Part shown: in pieces, positions 1-9,104 of the stretch | How positions within the stretch are numbered: the first letter of the stretch is position 1 | Layout: each line of letters begins with the position of its first letter | Assembly (NCBI RefSeq): GCF_001577525.1 | Contig: NZ_CP013015.1 | Coordinates: 2,003,751 to 2,067,750, forward strand | Source of the DNA: Candidatus Desulfofervidus auxilii | Lineage (GTDB): Bacteria > Desulfobacterota > Desulfofervidia > Desulfofervidales > Desulfofervidaceae | Direction: 5' to 3' | DNA: 64,000 nt | Translations under genes and position numbers: made by a program | Notes under the pieces: generated by a model | Told to the model about the DNA's origin: nothing | The model's database searches: none | What the model saw: the letters and a program-made list of their open reading frames with translations, nothing else

Positions 1-574
1 AAGTACCCAAGAGATAAAGATAAATATAATCCATGCCTCTACAGGAGTAATTACTGAATCAGATATTTTACTTGCCTCTGCATCACATGCAGTTATAATT
101 GGTTTTAATATTAGGCCTAGTGCTAAAGTTATGGATTTAGCAGAGAAAGAAAAAGTAGATATTCGTTATTATGACGTCATTTACCAACTATTGGATGATA
201 TTCAAGCTTCAATAAAGGGCTTGCTTGGACCAGAATATAAAGAAAAAGTTATAGGAGAAGCTGAAATTAGGCAGCTTTTTAAAGTGCCCAAAGTGGGAGT
301 AGTGGCAGGTTGTTATGTGAGAAAGGGAGAGATAAAACGGTCTTGTAAAGTGAGAATCTTAAGAGATGGAGTGGTAGTATATAATGGACAGTTATCTTCT
401 TTAAAACGTTTTAAAGAAGATGTAAAAGAAGTAGGAACAGGCTATGAGTGTGGAATGAGCTTTGAAAACTTCCAGGACATTAAAGTAGGAGATATAATTG
501 AGGCCTATATAGTGGAAGAGGTAGAAAAAACCATTGATTTTAGAGCGAAAACTCAAAGAACGGATAATGGATAG
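1..574 (+). CDS. infB: Translation initiation factor IF-2, C-terminal part (5' truncated by window edge)
   Basis: IF-2 is the GTPase that delivers initiator fMet-tRNA to the 30S subunit. Only the C-terminal region is present: reading from base 2 gives an open frame with the IF-2 signature NIIHASTGVITESDILLASA followed by GFNIRP and EKEKVDIRYYDVIY, leading into the C2 domain that binds fMet-tRNA. The GTPase domain lies upstream of the window. The frame ends with TAG at 572-574. It heads a + strand translation/RNA cluster (DUF503, truB, rpsO, pnp). The identification is secure; only the N-terminus is missing, because of the window edge. Confidence 0.97.
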   Translation, partial: STQEIKINIIHASTGVITESDILLASASHAVIIGFNIRPSAKVMDLAEKEKVDIRYYDVIYQLLDDIQASIKGLLGPEYKEKVIGEAEIRQLFKVPKVGVVAGCYVRKGEIKRSCKVRILRDGVVVYNGQLSSLKRFKEDVKEVGTGYECGMSFENFQDIKVGDIIEAYIVEEVEKTIDFRAKTQRTDNG

Positions 575-695
575 GAGTTTGAAGACTGTTTAATTATGAA
601 TTACTCTTTGCAAATTACAAAATACCACCTCTCTGTTAAATATATGCTAACTATTTTATAAAGAATTTTGTTAGTAGTTTTGGAGTTATTTAACT

Positions 696-1025
696 ATGTT
701 TGTGGGTGTGAGCCAAATCTTAATGCGCTTACCTGAGAATCACTCCTTAAAAGGCAAAAGGCGAGTTATACACCAGATTGTGGACAGAGTAAAAAACAGA
801 TTTAATGTTTCTATAGCTGAGGTAGGAGCCCATGACCGATGGCAGACAATTCAACTTGGGCTATGTAAAGTAGGTTTAAATGAGAATAAGGTTCAAGCAG
901 AGATAAATAAAGTAGTTGATTTTATTAATGATATGAATCTCACAGAGATAATTGATGCAGAGATAGAAATTATTTCCTTTTCTACCAGAACGACTGTTTA
1001 TGAAAAATTATCTCCCTGCCTCTAA
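696..1025 (+). CDS. DUF503 (YlxP-like) family protein
   Basis: A small protein of 109 residues matching the DUF503 family, which has no firmly assigned biochemical role but usually sits in infB-rbfA-truB clusters. Visible family features are the N-terminal segment MFVGVSQILMRLPENHSLKG, the KGKRRVI patch, and the central VAEVG-like stretch (here SIAEVGAHDRWQ). The C-terminal strand is EIEIISF. It follows infB by about 120 bp. The frame overlaps an upstream in-frame ATG of truB, but the better truB start lies just after this stop. In many genomes rbfA sits between this gene and truB; here it is absent. Function remains unknown; a role in ribosome assembly is inferred from context only. Confidence 0.88.
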   Translation: MFVGVSQILMRLPENHSLKGKRRVIHQIVDRVKNRFNVSIAEVGAHDRWQTIQLGLCKVGLNENKVQAEINKVVDFINDMNLTEIIDAEIEIISFSTRTTVYEKLSPCL

Positions 1026-1047
1026 AGAGTTGAAACCAAAGATTAGG

Positions 1048-1944
1048 ATGAAAGAAATATCAGGCATATTTGTTATTGACAAACCAGGGGGTATTACTTC
1101 CTTTGAAATAGTGAGGCGGATTAAAACCTGGCTTAATCTGAAAAAAGTAGGCCACGGTGGCACTTTAGACCCATTAGCTACTGGAGTTTTACCCGTTTTT
1201 ATCAATAAAGCCACCAAAATTGCTCAGTTTTTTCTAAACATGGATAAGACTTATATGGCTACTATGCGTCTTGGTTTAGAGACAGAAACCATGGATATTG
1301 AAGGAGAAATAACACGTGTTTGCAAAAAAATAGATGTTTCCATAGAAGAATTGCAAATGGTAATGCGAGGTTTTCAGGGAAAGATTACTCAGATTCCCCC
1401 TTCTTATTCCAGTCTCAAGGTAGGTGGAGTTCCTCTTTATAAATGGGCAAGGAAGGGTATTAAGATACAACCTGCTCCGAGGGAAGTAGAAATTTATGAG
1501 TTAAAGCTTAAGAGCTTTAGACCCCCGGAAGTGGATTTTGAAGTCTCATGCTCTAAAGGCACATACATTAGAACATTATGTTCAGATATAGGGAAAAAAC
1601 TGGGTTGCGGTGCTTGTTTGGTCAGTTTAAGAAGATTGAAGACAGGTCCTTTTACTATTGAAATGGCTATTCCTCTTGAGGTTTTAAAGGAGGCTGTAAA
1701 AGCAGGAAAATGGCAGGATTATCTCTTGGACTTAAATAAAGCTCTAGCTAATTTTGAAGCGGTAGTGCTTAATAAAAAGCAAGAGGAACAGGTTAAACAT
1801 GGAAGATTTATTCGCTGGCCTTATAAACTGACAAGGCCATTAATTCGTGCCTTAAACAAAGAAAATCAATTGGTTGCCTTATTGCAAACCCAAGAGACTC
1901 AAAAAGGTATGCAATTACGACCAGTAAAGGTTTTTGATATTTAA
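1048..1944 (+). CDS. truB: tRNA pseudouridine(55) synthase TruB
   Basis: TruB isomerises U55 in the T-loop of tRNAs. The sequence shows the N-terminal GIFVIDKPGGITSFE motif, the catalytic motif GTLDPLATGVLPV (Asp about residue 41 from this start), the motif YSSLKVGGVPLYKWAR, and CSKGTYIRTLCSDIGKKLG. A C-terminal PUA-like tail follows. I chose ATG at 1048 because family members begin a few residues before the GI-IDKP motif. The longer in-frame ATG at 1000 would overlap DUF503 by 26 nt and adds 16 unconserved residues. It lies between DUF503 and rpsO, 15 bp before the latter, in a presumed operon. Confidence 0.95.
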   Translation: MKEISGIFVIDKPGGITSFEIVRRIKTWLNLKKVGHGGTLDPLATGVLPVFINKATKIAQFFLNMDKTYMATMRLGLETETMDIEGEITRVCKKIDVSIEELQMVMRGFQGKITQIPPSYSSLKVGGVPLYKWARKGIKIQPAPREVEIYELKLKSFRPPEVDFEVSCSKGTYIRTLCSDIGKKLGCGACLVSLRRLKTGPFTIEMAIPLEVLKEAVKAGKWQDYLLDLNKALANFEAVVLNKKQEEQVKHGRFIRWPYKLTRPLIRALNKENQLVALLQTQETQKGMQLRPVKVFDI

Positions 1945-1959
1945 GGAAGGAGGATAAAA

Positions 1960-2229
1960 ATGACATTAATGCCAGAACAAAAACAAGAAATTATCAGGAA
2001 GTTTCAAATTCATCCTGAAGATACAGGTTCACCTGAGGTGCAGATAGCCATTTTAACCAAACGTATTGAGTATTTGACTGAGCATTTTAAGGTTCACAAA
2101 AAAGATTTTCATTCAAGACGAGGTCTTCTAAAATTAGTAGGACGAAGGAGGCATTTACTTAATTATTTGAAAAGTAAAGATATTGATAGATACCGTAAGC
2201 TTATTCAGGAATTAGGTTTAAGAAAGTAA
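1960..2229 (+). CDS. rpsO: 30S ribosomal protein S15
   Basis: S15 binds the central domain of 16S rRNA early in 30S assembly. The 89-residue product is the usual length and contains the family motifs [40 protein letters not shown] and [11 protein letters not shown] strong Shine-Dalgarno (AAGGAAGGAGG) lies a few bases before the ATG. It is followed by pnp 20 bp downstream, the classic rpsO-pnp pairing. In E. coli S15 autoregulates through its own mRNA leader and the pair is processed by RNase III; I see no clear equivalent in the 15-bp leader here. Confidence 0.97.
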   Translation: MTLMPEQKQEIIRKFQIHPEDTGSPEVQIAILTKRIEYLTEHFKVHKKDFHSRRGLLKLVGRRRHLLNYLKSKDIDRYRKLIQELGLRK

Positions 2230-2249
2230 AAAAGGAGAGATAGGGGAAA

Positions 2250-4352
2250 ATGCAAATACAAACTGAATGGGAAGGACGTTCATTTTCTATTACTTATGGT
2301 GAAATGGCCACTCAGGCTAATGGAGCAGTTTTAGTCCGTTATGCTGATACGGTGGTACTTGCTACGGCTGTTATGTCACCAGAGGAAATACCAGGAATAG
2401 ACTTTATGCCCTTAACCGTTGAATATCGTGAAATGTCTTATGCTGTGGGAAAGATTCCAGGGGGTTTCTTTAAGAGAGAAATGGGAAGACCTAGTGATAA
2501 AGAGGTAGTAACTGCTCGACTAATAGATAGACCTCTTCGTCCTCTTTTTCCTAAAGGATTTTTAAGAGAAGTTCAAATCATCACTACCGTTTTGTCAGCA
2601 GACCAAGAAAACGACCCGGATGTCCTGGCTATAATTGGGGCTTCAGCGGCTCTTATAATTTCAGACATCCCTTTTTATGTTCCTATCGCCGCGGTGAGAA
2701 TAGGAAGGAAAAATGGAGAATGGATAATTAATCCTACACGTTCCCAATTAACAGAGAGTGAATTAAATTTAGTTGTGGCTGGAAATGAAGAGGGAGTAGT
2801 AATGGTAGAGGGAGATGCCCAATTTGTCCCTGAAGACACTATTTTAGAAGCCATTTTTGTAGGATATGAGGCGTTGAAACCCATTTTAAAGTTGCAAAAG
2901 GAATTGCAAAAAACAGCAGGTAAATCTAAGATAGAAATAATAATCCCTCAAAAACTAAATGATTTAGTGACCAAATTAGAGAGGTATCTTCCCTTAATTG
3001 AAGAATCACTTAGTATCCCTGAGAAGTTACCTCGGAATAGACGATTGAGCCAAATATTTGCTCAGGCAGTTCAAGAAATGTCTCTTAATGAAGAATTTTT
3101 ACCTCAAGCCAAGCTCATTTTTGAAGATTTTGAAAGAAAGCTTATCAGGGAAAAAATATTGAAGGGAAAACGTATTGATGGGCGTGGTTTAAAAGACATC
3201 AGACCCATTCAGTGTGAAGTAGGGATTTTACCCAGAACTCACGGCTCAGCCATATTTAAACGTGGTGAGACCCAGGTTTTAGCTGTGACTACTTTAGGAA
3301 CAACAGAAGATGAACAAAAGATAGACGCTCTTTATGGTGATAGTTTTAAGTCTTTTATGGTTCATTACAACTTTCTTCCTTATTGTGTGGGAGAGGTGAG
3401 ACCATTAAGGGGACCTAGCAGACGAGAAATAGGACATGGTTTCTTAGCCGAACGGGCCTTAAAACCCATTATTCCCAGAGAAGAGGAATTTCCTTATACT
3501 ATCAGGGTGGTCTCAGAAGTCTTAGAATCAAATGGTTCTTCTTCTATGGCTACTGTGTGTAGTGGTTGTCTTTCTCTGATGGATGCAGGCATTCCAGTTA
3601 AAAAACCCATAGCTGGTATTGCTATGGGTTTGGTAAAAGAGAATGATAATATAGCTATTCTTTCTGATATTTTAGGAGAAGAGGACCATTGTGGAGATAT
3701 GGATTTCAAATTAGCTGGTTCTAGAGAAGGTGTGACTGCAATTCAAATGGATATTAAGATTGAGGGCATCAGTAAGGATATTCTTCACCAAGCTTTAATA
3801 CAAGCTAGAGAGGGAAGGCTTTTTATTTTGGATAGAATGGAGGCTGTCTTACCAGCCCCTAAAACTTCTATCTCTCCTCATGCTCCTAAAGTATCTATTA
3901 TCGAAATACCTCCTGAAAAGATCGCCAACCTTATTGGTCCTGGAGGGAAAGTAATTAAAGATATTATGGCCAAAACAGGAGTGAATATAGATATTAAGGA
4001 AACTGGTAAAGTTCATATTGTCTCTCATAGTGAAGAACAACTTAAAAAGGCCATAGAGATGGTGAAACAAGTCACTCAGGAGGTAGAAGAGGGGCGGTTA
4101 TATATTGGAAAGGTGAAGAGAATAATGGATTTTGGGGCATTGGTAGAAATCCTTCCAGGGACAGTTGGTTTGGTGCATGTTTCTGAATTGGACTATAAAC
4201 GAGTGAATAAAGTAAGTGACATTCTTAAAGAAGGAGATGAAGTTTTAGTAAGGGTTTTAAAAATAGAAAAAGATGGAAAGATTAAGTTGAGTCGGAAGGC
4301 AGCTCTAAGTCCCTCCTTAAATCTTCGCAAGAAAGGAGAGTATCGTTATTAA
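2250..4352 (+). CDS. pnp: Polyribonucleotide nucleotidyltransferase (PNPase)
   Basis: PNPase is the phosphorolytic 3'-5' exoribonuclease of mRNA decay. At 700 residues it has the full family layout: two RNase PH-like domains (about 10-140 and 305-530) linked by an all-helical region, a KH domain with the GPGG loop near residue 562 (motif [12 protein letters not shown]), and a C-terminal S1 domain from about 615 ([19 protein letters not shown]). The second PH domain carries [14 protein letters not shown] and the catalytic-site motif [16 protein letters not shown]. It follows rpsO. The gene ends in an AAGGAGAG stretch that also serves as the ribosome-binding site of the overlapping dut gene. 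Confidence 0.97.
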   Translation: MQIQTEWEGRSFSITYGEMATQANGAVLVRYADTVVLATAVMSPEEIPGIDFMPLTVEYREMSYAVGKIPGGFFKREMGRPSDKEVVTARLIDRPLRPLFPKGFLREVQIITTVLSADQENDPDVLAIIGASAALIISDIPFYVPIAAVRIGRKNGEWIINPTRSQLTESELNLVVAGNEEGVVMVEGDAQFVPEDTILEAIFVGYEALKPILKLQKELQKTAGKSKIEIIIPQKLNDLVTKLERYLPLIEESLSIPEKLPRNRRLSQIFAQAVQEMSLNEEFLPQAKLIFEDFERKLIREKILKGKRIDGRGLKDIRPIQCEVGILPRTHGSAIFKRGETQVLAVTTLGTTEDEQKIDALYGDSFKSFMVHYNFLPYCVGEVRPLRGPSRREIGHGFLAERALKPIIPREEEFPYTIRVVSEVLESNGSSSMATVCSGCLSLMDAGIPVKKPIAGIAMGLVKENDNIAILSDILGEEDHCGDMDFKLAGSREGVTAIQMDIKIEGISKDILHQALIQAREGRLFILDRMEAVLPAPKTSISPHAPKVSIIEIPPEKIANLIGPGGKVIKDIMAKTGVNIDIKETGKVHIVSHSEEQLKKAIEMVKQVTQEVEEGRLYIGKVKRIMDFGALVEILPGTVGLVHVSELDYKRVNKVSDILKEGDEVLVRVLKIEKDGKIKLSRKAALSPSLNLRKKGEYRY
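4334..4338 (+). promoter_or_regulatory. Ribosome-binding site that sets the non-AUG start of dut
   Basis: AGGAG inside the last codons of pnp, 9 bases before the ATT at 4348. No ATG, GTG or TTG lies in the dut frame between the in-frame stop at 4318-4320 and the internal ATG at 4408, so this Shine-Dalgarno is the main evidence for starting dut at 4348. Confidence 0.6.
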
Positions 4353-4788
4353 CAAAATTCAAGTTAAGGTCAAATATCTCCGTCAAGGTATAAATTTACC
4401 TACTTACATGACTCCTCAGGCAGCCGGAATGGACATATTTGCAGCCCTTGAGCACCCTATTAATTTGCCATCTGGAGAAATATTTTTAGTCCCTACCGGG
4501 ATTGCCATAGCCTTACCTCCGGGTTTTGAGGCCCAGATTCGTCCTAGAAGTGGTTTGGCTACTCAATATGGTGTGACTTTAATCAATTCCCCTGGAACCA
4601 TTGACGCCGACTACAGAGGAGAAATAAAAGTTCCCTTGATTAATTTAGGTAAAAAGACCTATACCGTTCATCCTGGGGAAAGGATTGCCCAATTAGTGAT
4701 AGCTCCAGTGGTAAAGGCTGAATGGAAGATTGTGTCTGAATTACCTTTTTCAGAACGAGGTAGGGGTGGCTTCGGGCACACTGGTTAA
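4348..4788 (+). CDS. dut: Deoxyuridine 5'-triphosphate nucleotidohydrolase, apparent ATT start
   Basis: dUTPase hydrolyses dUTP to dUMP and PPi, keeping uracil out of DNA and feeding thymidylate synthesis. All five motifs of the trimeric family are visible: [37 protein letters not shown] and the C-terminal [10 protein letters not shown]. The internal ATG at 4408 would remove the conserved first strand and the LP-Y segment ([15 protein letters not shown]). In-frame coding homology continues upstream to the end of pnp. With an ATT start at 4348 the product is 146 residues, normal for the family (E. coli about 151). The start overlaps the pnp stop (4350-4352), suggesting translational coupling. 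A sequencing indel or another AUH start nearby is the alternative. Confidence 0.85.
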   Translation: MNKIQVKVKYLRQGINLPTYMTPQAAGMDIFAALEHPINLPSGEIFLVPTGIAIALPPGFEAQIRPRSGLATQYGVTLINSPGTIDADYRGEIKVPLINLGKKTYTVHPGERIAQLVIAPVVKAEWKIVSELPFSERGRGGFGHTG

Positions 4789-4865
4789 GAAGATTCTTGA
4801 AAAGCACCTCATCAATTACCCTTGTTGTGGCAGGTAGAACAAATAGATGAATTGTAGCTTTGACC

Positions 4866-6107
4866 CTAAACTCGCTCAAATTTCTTAAATATTAAAGAGG
4901 CATTGGTTCCACCAAAACCAAAAGAATTAGACATGGCAATATTGATATTTGCCTTTCTGGCTTTGTTGGGAACATAGTCTAAATCACATTCAGGGTCAGG
5001 ATATTCATAATTAATGGTAGGAGGAATTATACCAGAATAAAGGGAGAGAACAGTAAATACTGCTTCAATGCCTCCAGCGCCTCCTAACAAGTGGCCGGTC
5101 ATGGATTTAGTAGAGCTTACTGGTAATTTATAAGCATGTTCTCCAAATGTGGCCTTTATGGCCTTAGTTTCAGAAATGTCATTTAAGGGAGTAGATGTCC
5201 CATGAGCATTGATATAATCTACTTCTTGTGGTTTAATACCTGCATCTTTTAAGGCGCTTTTCATACACAAAATAGCCCCTGCTCCATCTTTAGGGGGAGC
5301 GGTAATATGATAGGCATCACTACTTACCCCATATCCAATCATTTCTGCATAAATTGGCCCTCCCCTATTTAAGGCATGATGCATTTCTTCTAAGATCATA
5401 ATCCCTGCCCCCTCTGCTATGACGAAACCATCCCTCTCTTTATCAAAAGGCCGAGAAGCCTTTTGGGGCTCTTGATTGCGGGTAGAAAGGGCCTTCATGG
5501 CACAAAAACCAGCAATACCTAAAGAGGTAATGGTAGATTCTGCTCCACCCACTACCATCACATCTGCCAGACCATATTTAATATAATGATATCCTTCTCC
5601 AATAGCATGGGCACCAGAGGCACAAGCTGTGGTGGTGCAAATGTTTGCACCTTGGAGATTATACTCAATAGAGATATAACCCGCAGCCATATTGGTAATA
5701 ATCATAGGAACAAAAAAAGGAGAGACCTTGTTTGGGCCCTTTTCTAATAGGAGTTTATGATAATACTCAATATTGGGCAAACCCCCTAGACCCACCCCTA
5801 CAATACACCCTGCCCTTGGGGCAAGGTTAGGGTCTATTTTTAACTGTGCCATTTCCATGGCCATCCTAGTAGCAGCTAGTGCATATTGAACAAATAAATC
5901 GGTGCGTTTAATTTGTTTTTTGGACATGAATTCTTCAGGATGAAAGTCTTTGACTTCTCCAGCAATGCGGCTATCATGGGCTGAGGCATCAAAACGAGTA
6001 ACTTCTGTGATGCCTGATTTGCCCGCACAAATATTTTCCCAACTTTCTTTCACACCAATTCCTACTGGAGTCACCAGTCCTAAACCAGTAACCACTACTC
6101 GCCGCAA
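4866..6107 (-). CDS. fabF: 3-oxoacyl-[ACP] synthase II (KAS II)
   Basis: FabF condenses malonyl-ACP with a growing acyl-ACP in type II fatty acid synthesis. The 413-residue protein has the thiolase-fold catalytic triad Cys162 (TTTACASGAHAIG), His302 (NAHGTSTPLND) and His339 (STKSMTGHLLGGAGG), plus the C-terminal SNSFGFGGTNASL. It is the last gene of the - strand fatty acid operon, 9 bp after acpP. A second KAS II homologue lies at 36665-37912. The convergent gap to dut (4789-4865) shows no strong terminator. Confidence 0.96.
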   Translation of the reverse strand: MRRVVVTGLGLVTPVGIGVKESWENICAGKSGITEVTRFDASAHDSRIAGEVKDFHPEEFMSKKQIKRTDLFVQYALAATRMAMEMAQLKIDPNLAPRAGCIVGVGLGGLPNIEYYHKLLLEKGPNKVSPFFVPMIITNMAAGYISIEYNLQGANICTTTACASGAHAIGEGYHYIKYGLADVMVVGGAESTITSLGIAGFCAMKALSTRNQEPQKASRPFDKERDGFVIAEGAGIMILEEMHHALNRGGPIYAEMIGYGVSSDAYHITAPPKDGAGAILCMKSALKDAGIKPQEVDYINAHGTSTPLNDISETKAIKATFGEHAYKLPVSSTKSMTGHLLGGAGGIEAVFTVLSLYSGIIPPTINYEYPDPECDLDYVPNKARKANINIAMSNSFGFGGTNASLIFKKFERV

Positions 6108-6116
6108 TCTTTCCTC

Positions 6117-6356
6117 CTATCCTTGAATGTGTTTTTGGATATAGTCAATAGCATCCTGAACCTTACGAATTTTTTCTGCTTCTTCATCAGGCACTTCTAC
6201 ACCAAATTCCTCTTCTATAGCCATAATCAATTCTACCAAATCCAAAGAATCAGCCCCCAAATCCTCCACAAAAGAAGCCTCAGGCACAACTTCCTCTTGA
6301 TCTACACCAAGTTGATTAGCAATAATCTCCTTTACCCTTTTTTCAATATTTGCCAT
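6117..6356 (-). CDS. acpP: Acyl carrier protein
   Basis: ACP carries acyl chains on a 4'-phosphopantetheine arm. The 79-residue acidic protein has the attachment motif [10 protein letters not shown] with Ser37, preceded by a typical helix I ([14 protein letters not shown]) and followed by the recognition helix. It lies between fabG and fabF, the standard order, with a good Shine-Dalgarno (AGGAGG on the - strand). It would serve all condensing and reducing enzymes of the operon and could also supply substrates to the second KAS II at 36.7 kb. Confidence 0.97.
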   Translation of the reverse strand: MANIEKRVKEIIANQLGVDQEEVVPEASFVEDLGADSLDLVELIMAIEEEFGVEVPDEEAEKIRKVQDAIDYIQKHIQG

Positions 6357-6378
6357 TTTTCACCTCCTGGAAGATATT

Positions 6379-7116
6379 TTACATATACATTCCACCATTT
6401 ACATGAATCACTTGTCCTGTAATATAAGCCGCTTTATCTGAAACCAAAAAGGCTACTGCTTCTGCCACCTCTTCTGGTTTGCCAAATCTAGCAAGGGGAA
6501 TAGCTTTCAACATATTTTCTTTCACTTTCTCTGGGAGTGAAGCAGTCATATCTGTTTCTATAAATCCTGGAGCTACTGCATTAACTGTAATTCCCTTAGG
6601 GGCCAACTCTTTAGCTAAAGACTTAGTAAGACCTACTAAGCCTGCTTTAGAAGCCGCATAATTGACCTGGCCTATATTTCCCATAAAGGCAACCACTGAG
6701 GTAATATTTACAATTCTGCCAAACTTCTGTTTAAGCATAGACTTGACCACTGCCTTAATGCAATTAAAGGCCCCCTTCAAGTTTACATTTATCACCCTAT
6801 CCCAGTCTTGCTCTTTCATCCGCAGCAAAAAATTGTCCTTGACAAGACCTGCATTGTTGATGAGATAATCTATCTTATTAAATTTGGCAAGTATTTCCTC
6901 AAAATTTTTTTCAGTTTCCTCAAAATTGGCTACATCAAACTGATATGCCCAGGCCTTCCCCCCTTGAGATTCAATTTCTTTTATCACTTGTTCAGCAGCC
7001 TCTTTTCCTTTTAAATAAGTAATAATTAATTTTGTTCCATCTCTAGCCAATCTTAGTGCAATGGACCGTCCTATTCCTCTAGAACCTCCGGTAACCACAG
7101 CCACTCTTTCTTCCAT
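6379..7116 (-). CDS. fabG: 3-oxoacyl-[ACP] reductase
   Basis: FabG reduces 3-ketoacyl-ACP to 3-hydroxyacyl-ACP with NADPH. The 245-residue protein is a classical short-chain dehydrogenase: nucleotide motif TGGSRGIG (9-16), NNAG (87-90), catalytic Ser140, Tyr153 and Lys157 (YAASK), and the C-terminal VNGGMYM typical of FabG. It starts directly after etfA (stop at 7117, start at 7116) and is followed by acpP. In most bacteria fabD precedes fabG; here etfA does. Confidence 0.95.
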   Translation of the reverse strand: MEERVAVVTGGSRGIGRSIALRLARDGTKLIITYLKGKEAAEQVIKEIESQGGKAWAYQFDVANFEETEKNFEEILAKFNKIDYLINNAGLVKDNFLLRMKEQDWDRVINVNLKGAFNCIKAVVKSMLKQKFGRIVNITSVVAFMGNIGQVNYAASKAGLVGLTKSLAKELAPKGITVNAVAPGFIETDMTASLPEKVKENMLKAIPLARFGKPEEVAEAVAFLVSDKAAYITGQVIHVNGGMYM

Positions 7117-8319
7117 TTAACTTAATTCTCCTTTACCTTTTTTAATTTCTTCAATCAGTTTAGGAATGAATTCAAATAAATCAGCCACAATACCATAATT
7201 TGCTACATTAAATATAGGGGCATCTGGGTCTTTATTAATGGCCACAATGGTTTTAGCTGATTGGATACCTACTATGTGTTGAATGGCACCTGAAATACCA
7301 CAAGCAATATATATTTTAGGGCTCACCGTGACACCGGTCTGTCCAATCTGACACCTTGGGGGTAACCATCCTGCATCTACTACTGCCCGGGAACCACCAA
7401 TACTGGCATTTAATAAGTAAGCTAATTCCTCCATCATCTTTAAATTTTCTGGGCCTTTAATCCCTCGTCCCACTCCAATAATCACATCCGCTTCTGACAA
7501 ATCCGGCCCTTTGGTTTCTGTCTTGATAAAAGACTTTACTTTGACACTATTCTCAGGTAATTTGTTCTCTATTTCAAGCCTTATTATTTTACCTTTATGG
7601 TTTGGAATTGGTTGGGGTTTAGGGAAAATATGGGGTCTTACAGTAGCCATTTGAGGACGGTGGTCAGGACAGGTAATTAGGGCCATAATATTGCCTCCAA
7701 AGGCAGGACGTGTTTGGAGAAGAAGTCCTGATTTAGAATCTATATCTAACCCTGTGCAATCAGCCGTAAGACCCGTCTCCAAATCAGCTGCTATCTGGGG
7801 AATCAAAGAGCGTCCTCTGGTCGTGGCAGCAGACAAAAATATATTGGGACAATGTTTTTTTAATAAGGGAATTAATACGGCTCCATACTTATTTTCGTTA
7901 AAGGTAGCTAAATCAGGATGGTCCATTACATACACAATGTCTGCTCCATAATCTATCAATCTTGAGGCTGAGGTTTCTATCTGGTGGCCTATAAGAATTG
8001 CTACCAATTTTTGCCCCAGTTTATCAGCTAATTCTCTCCCCTTGCCTAATAGTTCAAAAGAAACCCTTGCTAATTTGCCATCCCTATGTTCAGCATAAAC
8101 CCATACATCCCTTGCTTTCTTAATAGGTCTCTTTTTCTTCTTTAATTCTTCTGGTAAAGAAATGGCCTCTTCGGGACAAGCATTTACACACAACCCACAT
8201 AATCTACATTCTTCAGTAGCTTCAGGATAACCTTCTTTCATGATTAAGGCCGAAAAGGGACAGGCGTCTATACAGGCTCCACAGCCGTTACATTTTTCTT
8301 TATTTAAAATAAGTTCCAT
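7117..8319 (-). CDS. etfA: Electron transfer flavoprotein alpha subunit with N-terminal 2x[4Fe-4S] ferredoxin domain
   Basis: ETF alpha, together with EtfB, passes electrons between acyl-CoA dehydrogenases and other redox partners through FAD. Residues 1-60 form a bacterial-type diferric-cluster ferredoxin domain (Cys10, 13, 16, 20 and Cys38, 41, 44, 48). The ETF domain follows, and the FAD-binding C-terminus carries SIGGSRAVVDAGW, IGQTGVTVSPKIYIACGISG and AINKDPDAPIFNVANYGIV. The ferredoxin extension is common in anaerobes and suggests electron exchange with ferredoxin or another Fe-S partner. It lies 2 bp after etfB and abuts fabG, so it is co-transcribed with the fatty acid genes. Whether the ETF is bifurcating cannot be decided by eye. 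Confidence 0.93.
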   Translation of the reverse strand: MELILNKEKCNGCGACIDACPFSALIMKEGYPEATEECRLCGLCVNACPEEAISLPEELKKKKRPIKKARDVWVYAEHRDGKLARVSFELLGKGRELADKLGQKLVAILIGHQIETSASRLIDYGADIVYVMDHPDLATFNENKYGAVLIPLLKKHCPNIFLSAATTRGRSLIPQIAADLETGLTADCTGLDIDSKSGLLLQTRPAFGGNIMALITCPDHRPQMATVRPHIFPKPQPIPNHKGKIIRLEIENKLPENSVKVKSFIKTETKGPDLSEADVIIGVGRGIKGPENLKMMEELAYLLNASIGGSRAVVDAGWLPPRCQIGQTGVTVSPKIYIACGISGAIQHIVGIQSAKTIVAINKDPDAPIFNVANYGIVADLFEFIPKLIEEIKKGKGELS

Positions 8320-8321
8320 CT

Positions 8322-9104
8322 TTATTTTCCCATAATAGTCATTAATTTATCTTTAAGTTCTCTTGCTTGTTGTTCCAAGCTTCCAGTAAGCATTTGCCTT
8401 TCTCCCCGACTAGGAGGACTAAAGATTTTAACTACTTGGGTAGCTGAACCCTTTAATCCAATTTTTTCTGAATCAGCCTTAATATCCTGTGTTGTCCAAA
8501 GAAGAATTTTTGCTTTTTTGGCTCTCATTTTGCCCCGAATAGAAGGTAGGGGTGGCTCACCAATTTCTTTAATAACTGTTAATAAGGCTGGTAAATTAAT
8601 CTGAACTACCTGGTAGCCATCATCTAGTAACCTTTCTACCAAAAGGGTATTATTTTTTAACTCGATTTTTCTTATATAGGTGATATAAGGGATATCTAAT
8701 CTCTGAGCCAATTCAGGACCTACTTGAGCAGTTTCTCCATCAATAGCCTGTTTACCACAAAAAATAACATCAAAATTGCCTATTTTCTTAATAGCTTGAG
8801 CTAAGGTATAACTAGTGGCTAAGGTATCTGCCCCAGCAAAGGCTTTATCACATAATAAAATGGCCTCATCAGCACCATAAGAAATGGCCTCTCGTAAGGC
8901 CTCTTCTACTTGAGGTGGTCCCATGCTTAAAACTATTATTTCTCCTCCATATTGTTTCTTCATCTGTAGGGCTGCTTCTAAGGCATAAAGGTCATAGGGA
9001 TTTATAATGCTTTTTACCCCTTCTCGTATTAATGTGCCTGTTTCAGGGTTAATCTTTACACCTTCTGTTTCAGGCACTTGTTTTAAACAAACAATATATT
9101 TCAT
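8322..9104 (-). CDS. etfB: Electron transfer flavoprotein beta subunit
   Basis: EtfB pairs with EtfA. The 260-residue protein shows the N-terminal [14 protein letters not shown], the nucleotide-binding region [20 protein letters not shown] and [20 protein letters not shown], and the beta-family signature [20 protein letters not shown] with KAKILLWT further on. In bifurcating ETFs the beta subunit binds a second FAD instead of AMP; the DGETAQVGP motif does not settle this. Start ATG overlaps the stop of acd in an ATGA arrangement (9101-9104), implying translational coupling with the dehydrogenase. Confidence 0.93.
   Translation of the reverse strand: MKYIVCLKQVPETEGVKINPETGTLIREGVKSIINPYDLYALEAALQMKKQYGGEIIVLSMGPPQVEEALREAISYGADEAILLCDKAFAGADTLATSYTLAQAIKKIGNFDVIFCGKQAIDGETAQVGPELAQRLDIPYITYIRKIELKNNTLLVERLLDDGYQVVQINLPALLTVIKEIGEPPLPSIRGKMRAKKAKILLWTTQDIKADSEKIGLKGSATQVVKIFSPPSRGERQMLTGSLEQQARELKDKLMTIMGK

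Noticed and set aside
1000-1047. Upstream in-frame ATG of truB (16 extra residues)
   Set aside because: It overlaps DUF503 by 26 nt, has no Shine-Dalgarno, and the extra residues lie outside the TruB family start; ATG 1048 fits better.
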